64,000 nt of DNA, from the NCBI GenBank assembly GCA_004295085.1, contig SHNF01000009.1, positions 558,001-622,000 on the forward strand. Reading direction: 5' to 3'. Shown in pieces: positions 25,447-33,084 of the stretch. The stretch is from Planctomycetota bacterium. GTDB lineage: Bacteria > Planctomycetota > UBA1135. The first letter of the stretch is position 1, and each line of letters starts with the position of its first letter. Position numbers and translations under genes: made by a program. The notes under the pieces are model-generated. The model made no database searches and was not told the origin of the DNA. It saw nothing but the letters and a program-made list of their open reading frames with translations.

Positions 25447-26769
25447 TCAACCGCCCAGCAGGACTTCCAGACGCACGCGCAGTTCGTCCAGGTTGGCCTG
25501 CTGCTCGGGGTCCAGCGCGGCGTGCAGCAGGAGGTCGTCCTGCTCGAACGGGTCCGCCTCGAGGTCGTAGAACTCCTCCGGGTAGTACGTGAACCGGATG
25601 AGCTTGTAGCGCGAGTTCCGGATGGCCTTCCCTTCGCGCGTGTTCGGGACCCGCATGCCGGAGAACAGCTCCGAGAACACGGTCTCGCGCAGCGGCGCCT
25701 GGTGCGGGTGGCGCAGGTAGGGCAGCAGGCTCACGGAGTCGAGCTGCGTGCCGGGCGGCAGCACGGACGCGGGATCCAGATCCGCCAGCTCTAGCACGGT
25801 GGCGAACAGGTCGCAGGCGTTCACCAGCGCGCCGACCTCGCGTCCCGGCTGGACCACCGCGCTGCTGCGCACGATCAGGGGCACGTTGATTCCGCCTTCG
25901 TACAAGGTGGCCTTGCCATGGTCGGGATCGAAGGGCGGCTGCACCAGCGCCTCCAGCGTGCCGTTGTCGCCGATGAAGATCACGGTCGTGCGCTCCAGGT
26001 CCAGAGCGCCCAGCAGGCGCCCGATCTCGCGGTCCATGGCCTCGATCATGGCGTGGAAGAACGGCAGCGGCGTCACGAAGGGATCGAGGCCCGTGAGATC
26101 GAAGCCGTGCAGGGCCTGCGGCGGCGCGTGCAGGGGGGCGTGCGCCGCGTTGAACGCGAGGTAGCACAACCAGGGGCCGCTCTGCTGCCCGATCCAGGCC
26201 AGGGCGTCATCCACGTTCTCCGTGGTGGCGTAGCGGAGCGTCTTGATGGTGGTCCCATCCACGGTCTCCGGCCAGGAGTCGTAGGTCGAGGGAGCGGAGA
26301 AGTTCAGAATGGCGCCGGAGTAATGGCTGAAGCCGGCGAGATTGGGCGCGGCGTAGGCGCCATTGGAATTGTTGCCCAGGTGCCACTTGCCGAAGGCGGC
26401 GCAGCGGTAGCCGAGGCCGCCGAGATCCAGGCATTCCGGGATGGTCAACTCCGACAGCGGCAGCCCGTTGATGTTGGTCCGCACGGTGTTGCCGACGCCG
26501 GTGCGGAAGCCGTAGCGCCCGCTCAGGATCGTGGCGCGCGTGGGCGAACAGGTCGGGTTGCCCCAGGCGTTGCGGAACAGCAGCCCTTGCGCCGCCAGCG
26601 CGTCGAGGTTGGGCGTGGGCGGCACGATGCTGCCCTCGCCGTAACAGCTCAGGACGTCCACGCCGATGTCGTCGGCGACGATCAGCAGCACGTTCTCCTG
26701 GGCGGGAAGCGCCGTCGCAGGCCGGACAGCCGCCGCGACGGTCGAAAGCAGAATGAACGCAAGTTTCAT
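25447..26769 (-). CDS. Secreted sulfatase 2 (type I, formylglycine)
   Basis: 440 residues with a signal peptide (MKLAFILLSTVAAAV, cleavage near ALPAQ). It has D33-D34 (IVADDIG), the formylglycine motif C74-S-P-T-R78, FGKWHLG and FIGDNGTL, so the active site is complete. It resembles the sulfatase at 13231-14565 along its whole length, including NAWGNPTCSPTRA and LSGRYGFRTGVGNT, and the two bracket the kinase-flavoenzyme run. The stop is only 40 bases before the kinase start, so it may be the first gene of the transcript. Confidence 0.93.
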   Translation of the reverse strand: MKLAFILLSTVAAAVRPATALPAQENVLLIVADDIGVDVLSCYGEGSIVPPTPNLDALAAQGLLFRNAWGNPTCSPTRATILSGRYGFRTGVGNTVRTNINGLPLSELTIPECLDLGGLGYRCAAFGKWHLGNNSNGAYAAPNLAGFSHYSGAILNFSAPSTYDSWPETVDGTTIKTLRYATTENVDDALAWIGQQSGPWLCYLAFNAAHAPLHAPPQALHGFDLTGLDPFVTPLPFFHAMIEAMDREIGRLLGALDLERTTVIFIGDNGTLEALVQPPFDPDHGKATLYEGGINVPLIVRSSAVVQPGREVGALVNACDLFATVLELADLDPASVLPPGTQLDSVSLLPYLRHPHQAPLRETVFSELFSGMRVPNTREGKAIRNSRYKLIRFTYYPEEFYDLEADPFEQDDLLLHAALDPEQQANLDELRVRLEVLLGG

Positions 26770-26909
26770 GGGGGGTAGCAGTTCTACGTCAACAATGATC
26801 AGCTTGCTCCGGACTCCCGCCAGTGACGGGAAATCCTGCTATCACAACTTTACCGTCAACCGCCCTCAGCTTACAGCAGGATGTACGCGGCGGCCGCGGC
26901 GCGCAGTGC
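26770..26909 (-). promoter_or_regulatory. A+T-richer upstream region of the sulfatase 2 / kinase / flavoenzyme run
   Basis: The 140 bases between the enolase-superfamily gene's stop (26910) and the sulfatase 2 start (26769) are visibly poorer in G+C than their surroundings. They contain a TTGACG hexamer (complement at 26854-26859) and GGGGTAGCA at 26772-26780, shared with sulfatase 1. This is the most likely promoter for the seven-gene run, but I cannot place a convincing -10 box. Confidence 0.35.
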
Positions 26910-28007
26910 TCAGCCGACGCGGAATTCGGCCAGCACGGCGCCGGTCAGCTGCAGGCCCACTCCCGGCTCCTGCGGCAGGGTGTAGTGGCCGTCGCGCACG
27001 TGGACCGGCTCCTCCCAGATATCGTTGATCGATTCGTAGCAGCTCTCCACCATCATCACTGCGGGCGTGGCCGCGGCCAGCTGCACGTGCAGTTTTTGCT
27101 GCACATTGGTATGCGGCACCACCGGCAGGTTGTACGCCGAGGCCAGCGCCGCCACCTCCAGCCACTCGTCGATCCCCAGCAGCTTGGTCGCGTCCGCCTG
27201 CACGATGCGCGCCGCGCCCGACTCGATGTAGTCCCGGAACGCGTACTTGGTATAGATCGTCTCACCCACCGCGATCGGCACCGGAATGGACCGCGCCAGC
27301 TCGGCGTGGCCCTTCACGTCCTCGGGCAGCATCGGCTCCTCCAGCCAGAACACGTCGAGATCCGCCAGCTTCGCGCCCCAGGCACGCGCCGTCGCCAGAT
27401 TCCAGGCGCAGTTCACGTCCGTCATGATCCGGACCTTCGGACCGAGCGCCTTGCGCACGGCCGCCACGCGCGCGCAATCCTCGCGCGGGTCCGGCCGGCC
27501 CAGCTTGATCTTGACCGCGTCGAAGCCGCGCGCGACCAGGCGCAGCGCGTCCCGCACCAGGTCCGCTTCGCTCCAGCTCAGCCAGCCGCCGTCGGTGCTG
27601 TAAGCCTTCACCGTTTCACGGCACGGCCCGAGGTACTTCCACAGCGGCAGCCCGACGGACTTGCAGGCCAGGTCCCACAGCGCGAACTCCACCGCGGCGA
27701 TGCCGACGCGCGCCGCCCCGACGCGCCCCACGAAGTGGTTGCTGAAGAACATGCGCCGCACCAGCTCCTTGCGCAGCAGCGGATCCTGCCCGCGCAGGAG
27801 CGGCGCGTAGTTCTCGTCCACCAGCACCTGGGCCGCGCGCAGGCCCGGCGTGTAGCTCCAGTTCATGCCATAGCCGGTGATCCCGGCGTCGGTCTCCAGC
27901 TGCACCTGCAGGAACTCGACCGCATCCACGCTGCTCTGCGAGTCCGTGATGGTGCGCTGCCGCAGCGGCACGCGCAATAAAGTGGTCGCGACCCCGGTGA
28001 TCCGCAT
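26910..28007 (-). CDS. Mandelate racemase/muconate lactonizing enzyme family (sugar-acid dehydratase-like)
   Basis: 365 residues. Enolase-superfamily catalytic pattern: K166-I-K168 (AVKIKLG), metal ligands D197 (TDVN), E223 (WLEEP) and E249 (VGETI), and a terminal H299 (VVPHTN). The KxK plus His arrangement fits mandelate racemase/rhamnonate/fuconate dehydratase-type chemistry, in which a sugar acid is dehydrated after proton abstraction. It follows directly, without a gap, the gene for a Gfo/Idh/MocA oxidoreductase, which itself overlaps an FAH hydrolase. That combination recalls non-phosphorylative L-fucose or L-rhamnose breakdown. The exact substrate is open. Confidence 0.88.
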   Translation of the reverse strand: MRITGVATTLLRVPLRQRTITDSQSSVDAVEFLQVQLETDAGITGYGMNWSYTPGLRAAQVLVDENYAPLLRGQDPLLRKELVRRMFFSNHFVGRVGAARVGIAAVEFALWDLACKSVGLPLWKYLGPCRETVKAYSTDGGWLSWSEADLVRDALRLVARGFDAVKIKLGRPDPREDCARVAAVRKALGPKVRIMTDVNCAWNLATARAWGAKLADLDVFWLEEPMLPEDVKGHAELARSIPVPIAVGETIYTKYAFRDYIESGAARIVQADATKLLGIDEWLEVAALASAYNLPVVPHTNVQQKLHVQLAAATPAVMMVESCYESINDIWEEPVHVRDGHYTLPQEPGVGLQLTGAVLAEFRVG

Positions 28008-29057
28008 TCAGCGCAGCAGCGTACCCGGGCGCGCGGCCGAGCGGTAGCACGCCTCCACCAGCGCCATGGTCTTCACCGCGTCTGCAACCGGTGACAGGAG
28101 AGCCTCGTCCTCACCCGACGCGTGCCGCTGCAGGTTGGACATCGGTCCTTCGAACGCCGCGATGAACCATGAGCCGCGCAGGGGCACACGCCGCCACGGC
28201 GCGCCATTGCGCGCGATCTCCAGCGCATCCGGCCTGCCCCGCGGATAGTCCAGGTTGACGCCCATGCGCGCCAGCGCGGCGCCCCTGGTCCCCTCCAGCT
28301 TCAGTTCCGAGACCGCGTGCCGCCCGCCCCAGGCGTGCGCGTGATTCGCCTGCACGCTCACCCGCAAACTCCGGCCATAATCCAGGATCACGGATGAACG
28401 CGTGTCGGCGTATCCCGGAAAGCGCGGGTGCGCTCCCGCCCAGGCCTTCACGCCGTGCGGCTCGCCCACCAGCCGGCGGACCAGGTCCAGGTAATGGATC
28501 GAGTGGTACACGATCTCCAGGCGCGGAATCCCGCGCAGGAACGACCACTGGTCCCAGCCGGTGCAGGTGTTGACGCGCACCTCCACGTCCACCACCTCCC
28601 CGAACATCCCCCTGCGCACGCCGTCCGCCAGCGCCAGCATGTTCGGCGCGAAGCGCAGTTGGAAGTTCACCGCCGCCAGCAGCCGTTTCCTCCGGCACAG
28701 CGCGGCGATCCGCCGCGCCTCGGCCAGATCGCGCCCCAGCGGCTTCTGGATCAGCACCGCCGCGCCGGCCGGCAGTGCGCGCAGCACCTCCAGCACCTGG
28801 CCGGCGGGCACCGCCAGGTCGAAGACCACGCCTTCCGCCGCCCCCGCATCCTCCACGCTCCTGAACACGCGCCGCACCCCGAGCTTCCGCGCAACCTCCT
28901 GCGCCGATGCCGGCCTCACGTCGAAGATCCCGGCCACCGGGAAACCCAGCTTGCGGTACGCGGGCAGGTGCGCCGAGCGCACGATCCCGCCGGCCCCGAT
29001 GACCACGATCGGGCGCGGGTTCCTCGGCCGCGGCCAGCCCTGCTGCAGCGCCCTCAC
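28008..29057 (-). CDS. Gfo/Idh/MocA family oxidoreductase, cytoplasmic
   Basis: 349 residues from a GTG at 29057 overlapping the FAH hydrolase stop as GTGA. NAD(P) motif VVIGAGGIVRSAHLPAYR near the N-terminus and QKPLGRD where the family usually has EKP; the lysine is kept. Unlike the protein at 10348-11625 it has no export signal. In this operon it would oxidise a sugar or sugar-acid intermediate for the neighbouring dehydratase and hydrolase. The stop abuts the start of the enolase-superfamily gene. Confidence 0.85.
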   Translation of the reverse strand: MRALQQGWPRPRNPRPIVVIGAGGIVRSAHLPAYRKLGFPVAGIFDVRPASAQEVARKLGVRRVFRSVEDAGAAEGVVFDLAVPAGQVLEVLRALPAGAAVLIQKPLGRDLAEARRIAALCRRKRLLAAVNFQLRFAPNMLALADGVRRGMFGEVVDVEVRVNTCTGWDQWSFLRGIPRLEIVYHSIHYLDLVRRLVGEPHGVKAWAGAHPRFPGYADTRSSVILDYGRSLRVSVQANHAHAWGGRHAVSELKLEGTRGAALARMGVNLDYPRGRPDALEIARNGAPWRRVPLRGSWFIAAFEGPMSNLQRHASGEDEALLSPVADAVKTMALVEACYRSAARPGTLLR

Positions 29058-29908
29058 GGCTCGGCCACGATGCGCTGCCGCGACGACCCCAGGCCGTCGA
29101 TCCCCAGCTCGACCACGTCTCCCGCCTTCAGGAACTGCGGCGGCTGGAAGCCGAGCCCGACCCCCGCGGGCGTCCCGGTGCTGATCACGTCGCCCGGCAG
29201 CAATGTCATGAATTGGCTCAGGTAGCTCACCAGCGCGGGCACGTCGAAGATCATGTTGGCGGTGCTGCTCCGCTGCTTGACCGCGCCGTTCACCTTCAGC
29301 CACATGCCGAGCTTGCGGAAGTCGCCCAGCTCGTCCAGGGTGGCCACGAACGGGCCCAAGGGCGCGAACGTGTCGCAGCTCTTGCCCTTCACCCACTGCC
29401 CGCCGCGCTCGAGCTGGAAGGATCGCTCCGAGTAGTCGTTGTGCAGGCACAGGCCGGCGACGTGCTCCAGCGCGCGCTCCGCCGCCACGTACTTGGCGCG
29501 CCGCCCGATCACGATCGCCAGCTCCACCTCCCAGTCCACCTTGGCGCCGCCGCGCGGGATCCACACGTCGTCATCGGGCCCGCTCAGTGCCGTCGTGGAC
29601 TTGAAGAAAATCACGGGCTCCTTGGGGATCTCGGCGCCGGTTTCACGCGCGTGATCCACGAAATTCAGCCCGATGCAGATGATCTTGCTGGGCCGGCAGA
29701 TCGGCGGGCCCAGCCGCGCCCCCGCGGGCAGCCGCGGCGCGCGCACTCCCTCCCGCCGGGTCCATTCCGCGAGCCGGTCCATCCCGCCGCCGCCGAAGAA
29801 GGCCTCGTCCCAGTCCTGGCCGAACTCCGACGCATCCACGCCGATGCCGTCGGCCAGCAGCACGCCAGGCCGTTCGCGGCCCGCCTCCCCAGCCCGGATC
29901 AGCTTCAT
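29054..29908 (-). CDS. Fumarylacetoacetate hydrolase family protein
   Basis: 284 residues from the ATG at 29908 (a GTG three codons earlier is possible; no ribosome binding site decides). The FAH fold signatures are IICIGLNFVDHARETG, the metal glutamates in DWEVELAIVIG, HNDYSERSFQ, WVKGKSCDTFAPLGP and STGTPAGVG. Known relatives cleave 2,4-diketo-3-deoxy sugar acids, the last step of oxidative fucose or rhamnose degradation, or act on acylpyruvates. It is first of three overlapping or abutting genes, so I favour the sugar-acid role. A GH29 fucosidase lies elsewhere in the window. Confidence 0.88.
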   Translation of the reverse strand: MKLIRAGEAGRERPGVLLADGIGVDASEFGQDWDEAFFGGGGMDRLAEWTRREGVRAPRLPAGARLGPPICRPSKIICIGLNFVDHARETGAEIPKEPVIFFKSTTALSGPDDDVWIPRGGAKVDWEVELAIVIGRRAKYVAAERALEHVAGLCLHNDYSERSFQLERGGQWVKGKSCDTFAPLGPFVATLDELGDFRKLGMWLKVNGAVKQRSSTANMIFDVPALVSYLSQFMTLLPGDVISTGTPAGVGLGFQPPQFLKAGDVVELGIDGLGSSRQRIVAEP

Positions 29909-29970
29909 CGGCCGCACAGTCTAGGCGCGTGAGGCCCGCCGGCGTGGCCGAATGGCACGTGCAGGTCCTT

Positions 29971-30480
29971 TCATGCGCTCGCCGTCGCGTGCTCGCGCAG
30001 CGAGCTCATCAGGTCGCCCCACCACAGGCCCAGCATGCGGAGGAAGGCGGCGGGCTCGAGGTTGTGGCGGGCGGGGTGGTCCGGGCGGATCCGGCTCCAG
30101 CCGCGATGCGTCACGGTGACCATGGTGCCGCTCGCGCTCGGCTCGAAGCGGACCTCGACTTCGGTCTTCTCGCCGGGCGCAAAGTTCACGGCGTGCCACT
30201 CGAAGACCAGGCGCGCGGGCGGCTCCCAGGCGGTCACGCGGCCGGTCGTGACGACACGCGGGCCGGAACCGGTGTCGAAGGACTCGAGAAGCCGGCCGCC
30301 GATCCCCGGTTCGAGGCGGATGACGCCGCGGCGCGGGCCGGCGACCCGGTACTTCAGGCCGCGCCGCCACCACAGATCGATCTCCGCGGTGAAGATGTGG
30401 AACGCGACGTGCGGCTGGACCCGGACCAGCACGGAGACCCGGGCCTGGTCGCCCGCAGGAGGAGGGCTGCCGGTATTCAA
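29971..30480 (-). CDS. SRPBCC-family protein (AHSA1-like) paired with ArsR regulator
   Basis: 169 residues from a TTG at 30480 overlapping the regulator's stop as TTGA. The helix-grip pattern is visible: RVSVLVRVQPHVAFHIFTAE, then ARLVFEWHAVNFAPGEKTEV, GTMVTVTHRGWSRIRPDHPA and a final amphipathic helix. Known: such proteins are very commonly encoded next to ArsR-type regulators and bind hydrophobic ligands, but their physiological ligand is generally undetermined. It is the last gene of a three-gene operon (VOC, ArsR, SRPBCC). Confidence 0.85.
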   Translation of the reverse strand: MNTGSPPPAGDQARVSVLVRVQPHVAFHIFTAEIDLWWRRGLKYRVAGPRRGVIRLEPGIGGRLLESFDTGSGPRVVTTGRVTAWEPPARLVFEWHAVNFAPGEKTEVEVRFEPSASGTMVTVTHRGWSRIRPDHPARHNLEPAAFLRMLGLWWGDLMSSLREHATASA

Positions 30481-30818
30481 CCCTTGCGCCTCGGGCGCGG
30501 CCGCTCGGCGTGGCGCTTGAAAGCCTCGAGCTGCTCGGCCCAGAACGCCTCGACGTCATCGAGCCATTGGCGCAGCTCGGCGAAGGGCTCCTGGCGGAGC
30601 TCGCACACACGCGCGCGCGCGTCGTCGGCCGGCACCTCCTCGCGCACGATGCCCGCCCGGCGCAGCACGCGCAGATGGCGGCTGGTCGCCGGGCGGGTCG
30701 CGGACAGCGCGTCGGCGATCGCGCTGGGGCGCAGCGGGCGCCGGCTCAGCAGGCCGACGACGGCGCGCCGGGTCGGGTCGGCGAGCGCCGCGAGCGTGGC
30801 GTCGATGCTCGGCGTCAC
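30477..30818 (-). CDS. ArsR-family winged-helix transcriptional regulator
   Basis: 113 residues from a GTG at 30818, overlapping the VOC gene's stop as GTGA. The sequence is a standard ArsR winged helix: ALADPTRRAVVGLLSRRPLR, recognition helix SATRPATSRHLRVLRRAGIV, then an Arg-rich wing. It lacks the cysteine metal sites of metal-sensing ArsR proteins, as expected for the SRPBCC-associated group. It probably represses its own operon through the palindrome at 31275-31298. Confidence 0.9.
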   Translation of the reverse strand: MTPSIDATLAALADPTRRAVVGLLSRRPLRPSAIADALSATRPATSRHLRVLRRAGIVREEVPADDARARVCELRQEPFAELRQWLDDVEAFWAEQLEAFKRHAERPRPRRKG

Positions 30819-31267
30819 GTCGTCTTCGGGCCGCGCGTGACGCGCATGAACCACCAGTGGTGACCCTCGGGATCCACGGCCTCGTAGGCGCGAATCGCTC
30901 CGTAGTCGTCGCCGTAGTCGTCGGTGGTGGGCTCGCGCACGATCTTCGCGCCGGCCTGGCGAGCATGTGCGCAATGCGCGTCCACGTCGCCCACGTAGAC
31001 GCACAGCGATTGCGTGTTCGCGCCTCCCAGGGAGCGCGGGGACTTGCACTGGGACCGCTCCGCGCCCGCCTTGCCGCCCACCGAGCCGACCATGATGAGG
31101 CCGCCGTGGTAGGTCAGCTCCGAATGCTCGATGCGGCCGCCTTCGCCCTCGATCCTGAGGCGGACCTCGAAGCCGAATGCCTTGCAGATCCAGTCGATCG
31201 CCGTGGCCGCGTCCTCGTAGAAGACCGCGCTCGAGATCCAGGGCCAGTCCTTGTGGGGTTCCTGCAT
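30815..31267 (-). CDS. VOC-family (glyoxalase/PhnB-like) protein
   Basis: 150 residues; ATG at 31267 chosen because the operator and promoter lie directly upstream. PhnB-like layout: AVFYEDAATAIDWICKAFGF, IEHSELTYHGGLIMVGS and AVDPEGHHWWFM at the end. Known: proteins of this group are often encoded with ArsR and SRPBCC partners; many have no proven activity. It is the first gene of the operon and overlaps ArsR by 4 bases. Confidence 0.86.
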   Translation of the reverse strand: MQEPHKDWPWISSAVFYEDAATAIDWICKAFGFEVRLRIEGEGGRIEHSELTYHGGLIMVGSVGGKAGAERSQCKSPRSLGGANTQSLCVYVGDVDAHCAHARQAGAKIVREPTTDDYGDDYGAIRAYEAVDPEGHHWWFMRVTRGPKTT

Positions 31268-31274
31268 GCCGCAT

Positions 31275-31304
31275 ATAGTTAACCGAAAGCGCAACTATTG
31301 TCAA
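31275..31304 (-). promoter_or_regulatory. Promoter with ArsR-type palindromic operator
   Basis: ATAGTT at 31275-31280 and AACTAT at 31293-31298 form a perfect 6-bp palindrome with a 12-base spacer, just 8 bases upstream of the VOC start. On the minus strand a consensus TTGACA (-35) covers 31304-31299, and TAACTA, 17 bases further, could be the -10. The palindrome therefore fills the space between -35 and -10, the right place for repression by the ArsR encoded in the operon. ATAGTTAAC-type palindromes are typical of ArsR-SRPBCC operons. Confidence 0.65.
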
Positions 31305-31387
31305 GCGGGGGTGAACCAGGCCGGCCGCCGGCGGACGCCGGCACGCGCGGTACACTCGGTCATGAACGTCGCGGCGCGCGTCCGGGC

Positions 31388-32326
31388 ATGAGCAGGTTTT
31401 CCTCCATCGTTGTCGGCGTCGACTTCAGCCAATGCTCCGCCGTGGCGCTGGGCCAGGCGCTCCGCATCGCCGGCTGGTCGGGGGGCGCCCTCCACGTCGT
31501 CCACGTCCTGGACACGCTGGTCGTCACCGAGCTGGAGGAGGCGCTCTCCATGCAGGAGGGGGTCCGCGACGGGCTGGTGAGTGACGCACGCAAGGCGTGG
31601 AGGGAGTTCGCGGCGCGCGTCCCCGGCGCCGAGCGGCTGCCGATCGAGGTTGCGATCGACAACCGCAGCGCCGGGATCCTGAAGCGCGCGCGCCAGGATC
31701 AGGCCGACCTGCTGGTGCTCGGGGCCCTCGGCGAGAGCGGCATGGGCATCGGGGTCGGGACGGTGGCGAGCGCGTGCGTGCGCAAGAGCGCGGCCGACGT
31801 CCTGCTGGTCTGCGAGGTCCGTCCCCGGGCAGGCGCCGCGCCGTTCCAGACCATCGTGGCGGCGGTGGACTTCTCGCCGACCTCGCTGCGGGCCGTGGAA
31901 GAAGCGGCGGCCATCGCCACGCACGACGGGGCCGGTCTGCACGTCCTGCACGTGTTCCAGGCGCCCTGGCACCGCCTGCATTACCGCGCGCCGACCCCCG
32001 AGGCGGCCCCGCACTTCCAGAAGCAGTACCGCGACTGCCTGGAGCGCCGGCTGCACGAGTTCTGCCGCCCGGCCCTCGAGGCGCAGGCGTCGCCGCGCGC
32101 GCACTTCGTGGTGCACGACTACGCCGGGCACCGTTCGGGAATCGTCGACTACGCGCAGAGCGTCTCGGCCGACCTGATCGTCCTGGGCACACGCGGCCGC
32201 GCCAATCTCCGCGACGTCCTGCTGGGCAGCACGGCGGAGAAAGCGCTGCAGGAGTCCGCCTGCTCGATCCTGGCCGTGAAGCCCGAGGAGTTCGAGCACG
32301 CGCCGGCGACCGCCGCCGGCTCCTAG
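31388..32326 (+). CDS. Universal stress protein, tandem UspA domains
   Basis: 312 residues, start MSRFSSIVVGVDFS at 31388. Two complete Usp domains (about 4-147 and 152-300). Each has the leading strand IVVGVDFS or IVAAVDFS; the second has the ATP-type motif GTRGRANLRDVLLGSTAE (G-2x-G-9x-G-S/T), while the first has GALGESGMGIGVGTVA. At least the second half probably binds ATP. Known: Usp proteins accumulate under starvation and low oxygen. It converges on the response regulator with stop codons sharing CTAG. Confidence 0.9.
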   Translation: MSRFSSIVVGVDFSQCSAVALGQALRIAGWSGGALHVVHVLDTLVVTELEEALSMQEGVRDGLVSDARKAWREFAARVPGAERLPIEVAIDNRSAGILKRARQDQADLLVLGALGESGMGIGVGTVASACVRKSAADVLLVCEVRPRAGAAPFQTIVAAVDFSPTSLRAVEEAAAIATHDGAGLHVLHVFQAPWHRLHYRAPTPEAAPHFQKQYRDCLERRLHEFCRPALEAQASPRAHFVVHDYAGHRSGIVDYAQSVSADLIVLGTRGRANLRDVLLGSTAEKALQESACSILAVKPEEFEHAPATAAGS

Positions 32327-32982
32327 GTCTGCAGCAGGCCCTCGCGGATCGCCACGCGCGCCAGCTCCGCGGCCGATCCGCACTCGAGCTTGCGCTGCAG
32401 GTTCTCGCGGTGCTTCTTCGCCGTCCCCAGCCGCATCCCCAGCGCGCTGGCGACTTCCTTGTTGCTCTTGCCCAGGGCAAGCAGCTGAAAGACCTCGCGT
32501 TCCCGCGGCGTCAGCGTGCCGAGCCGGCAGCTCGCAGTCTCCCGGCCGCCGGTGCGGCCGCGCAATCCACCCACGAGAGCGGAAGCGACCCGCGGCGAGA
32601 TGAATGGATCGCCGCGCTGCACGGCCAGGATGGCCAGCACCAGCTCGGCGGGATCGGAGTCCTTCGACAGGTAGCCCTCGGCCCCGTTCTTCAACGCCTG
32701 CTCCACGAAGGTCTCGCCCTCATGGTGCGTGAGCATGACGACCTTCGAGCGCGGCACGGACTTGCGGATCATGGGCAGGAGATCGAGTCCGGACAGGCCG
32801 GGCATGGTGATGTCGAGCAGCAGCACGTCCGGCCGCAGTTTCTCGATCTCGGCCAGGGCAGCGCGCGGGTCGCCGCTGCTGCCGATCACCTCCATGTCGC
32901 TGCGCGCGGACAGGAAGCTGCGCAATGCGGCGCGGATGATGGCCTGGTCGTCCACGATGTAGACGCGGATGCGTGACTCCAT
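32323..32982 (-). CDS. NarL/FixJ-family response regulator
   Basis: 219 residues from the ATG at 32982 (in-frame starts up to 33030 exist). Receiver domain 5-120: acidic pair D11-D12, phosphoacceptor D57 (LLLDITMPGLSG), and the conserved lysine in GYLSKDSD. C-terminal LuxR helix-turn-helix: LTPREREVFQLLALGKSNKE. It lies just downstream of a PAS histidine kinase on the same strand, 102 bases apart, and is presumably its partner. The two 12-base direct repeats at 33031-33063 lie just upstream of its start. Confidence 0.9.
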   Translation of the reverse strand: MESRIRVYIVDDQAIIRAALRSFLSARSDMEVIGSSGDPRAALAEIEKLRPDVLLLDITMPGLSGLDLLPMIRKSVPRSKVVMLTHHEGETFVEQALKNGAEGYLSKDSDPAELVLAILAVQRGDPFISPRVASALVGGLRGRTGGRETASCRLGTLTPREREVFQLLALGKSNKEVASALGMRLGTAKKHRENLQRKLECGSAAELARVAIREGLLQT

Positions 32983-33030
32983 GTCGTTGCTCTGGCCGGC
33001 AGGCATTGGATGCGCAGGCATTCTAGTCAC

Positions 33031-33063
33031 GGAAACGGCGACGGCGGCGGTGGAAACGGCGAC
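33031..33063. repeat. Two 12-bp direct repeats upstream of the response regulator
   Basis: GGAAACGGCGAC occurs at 33031-33042 and 33052-33063, start to start 21 bases, about two helical turns. They lie in the short gap between the histidine kinase stop (33085) and the response regulator start (32982). The spacing would suit two regulator subunits bound to one face of DNA, for instance autoregulation. This is inference; a chance GC-rich duplication is possible. Confidence 0.4.
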
Positions 33064-33084
33064 TACGCACTAATCCCCGCGCGG

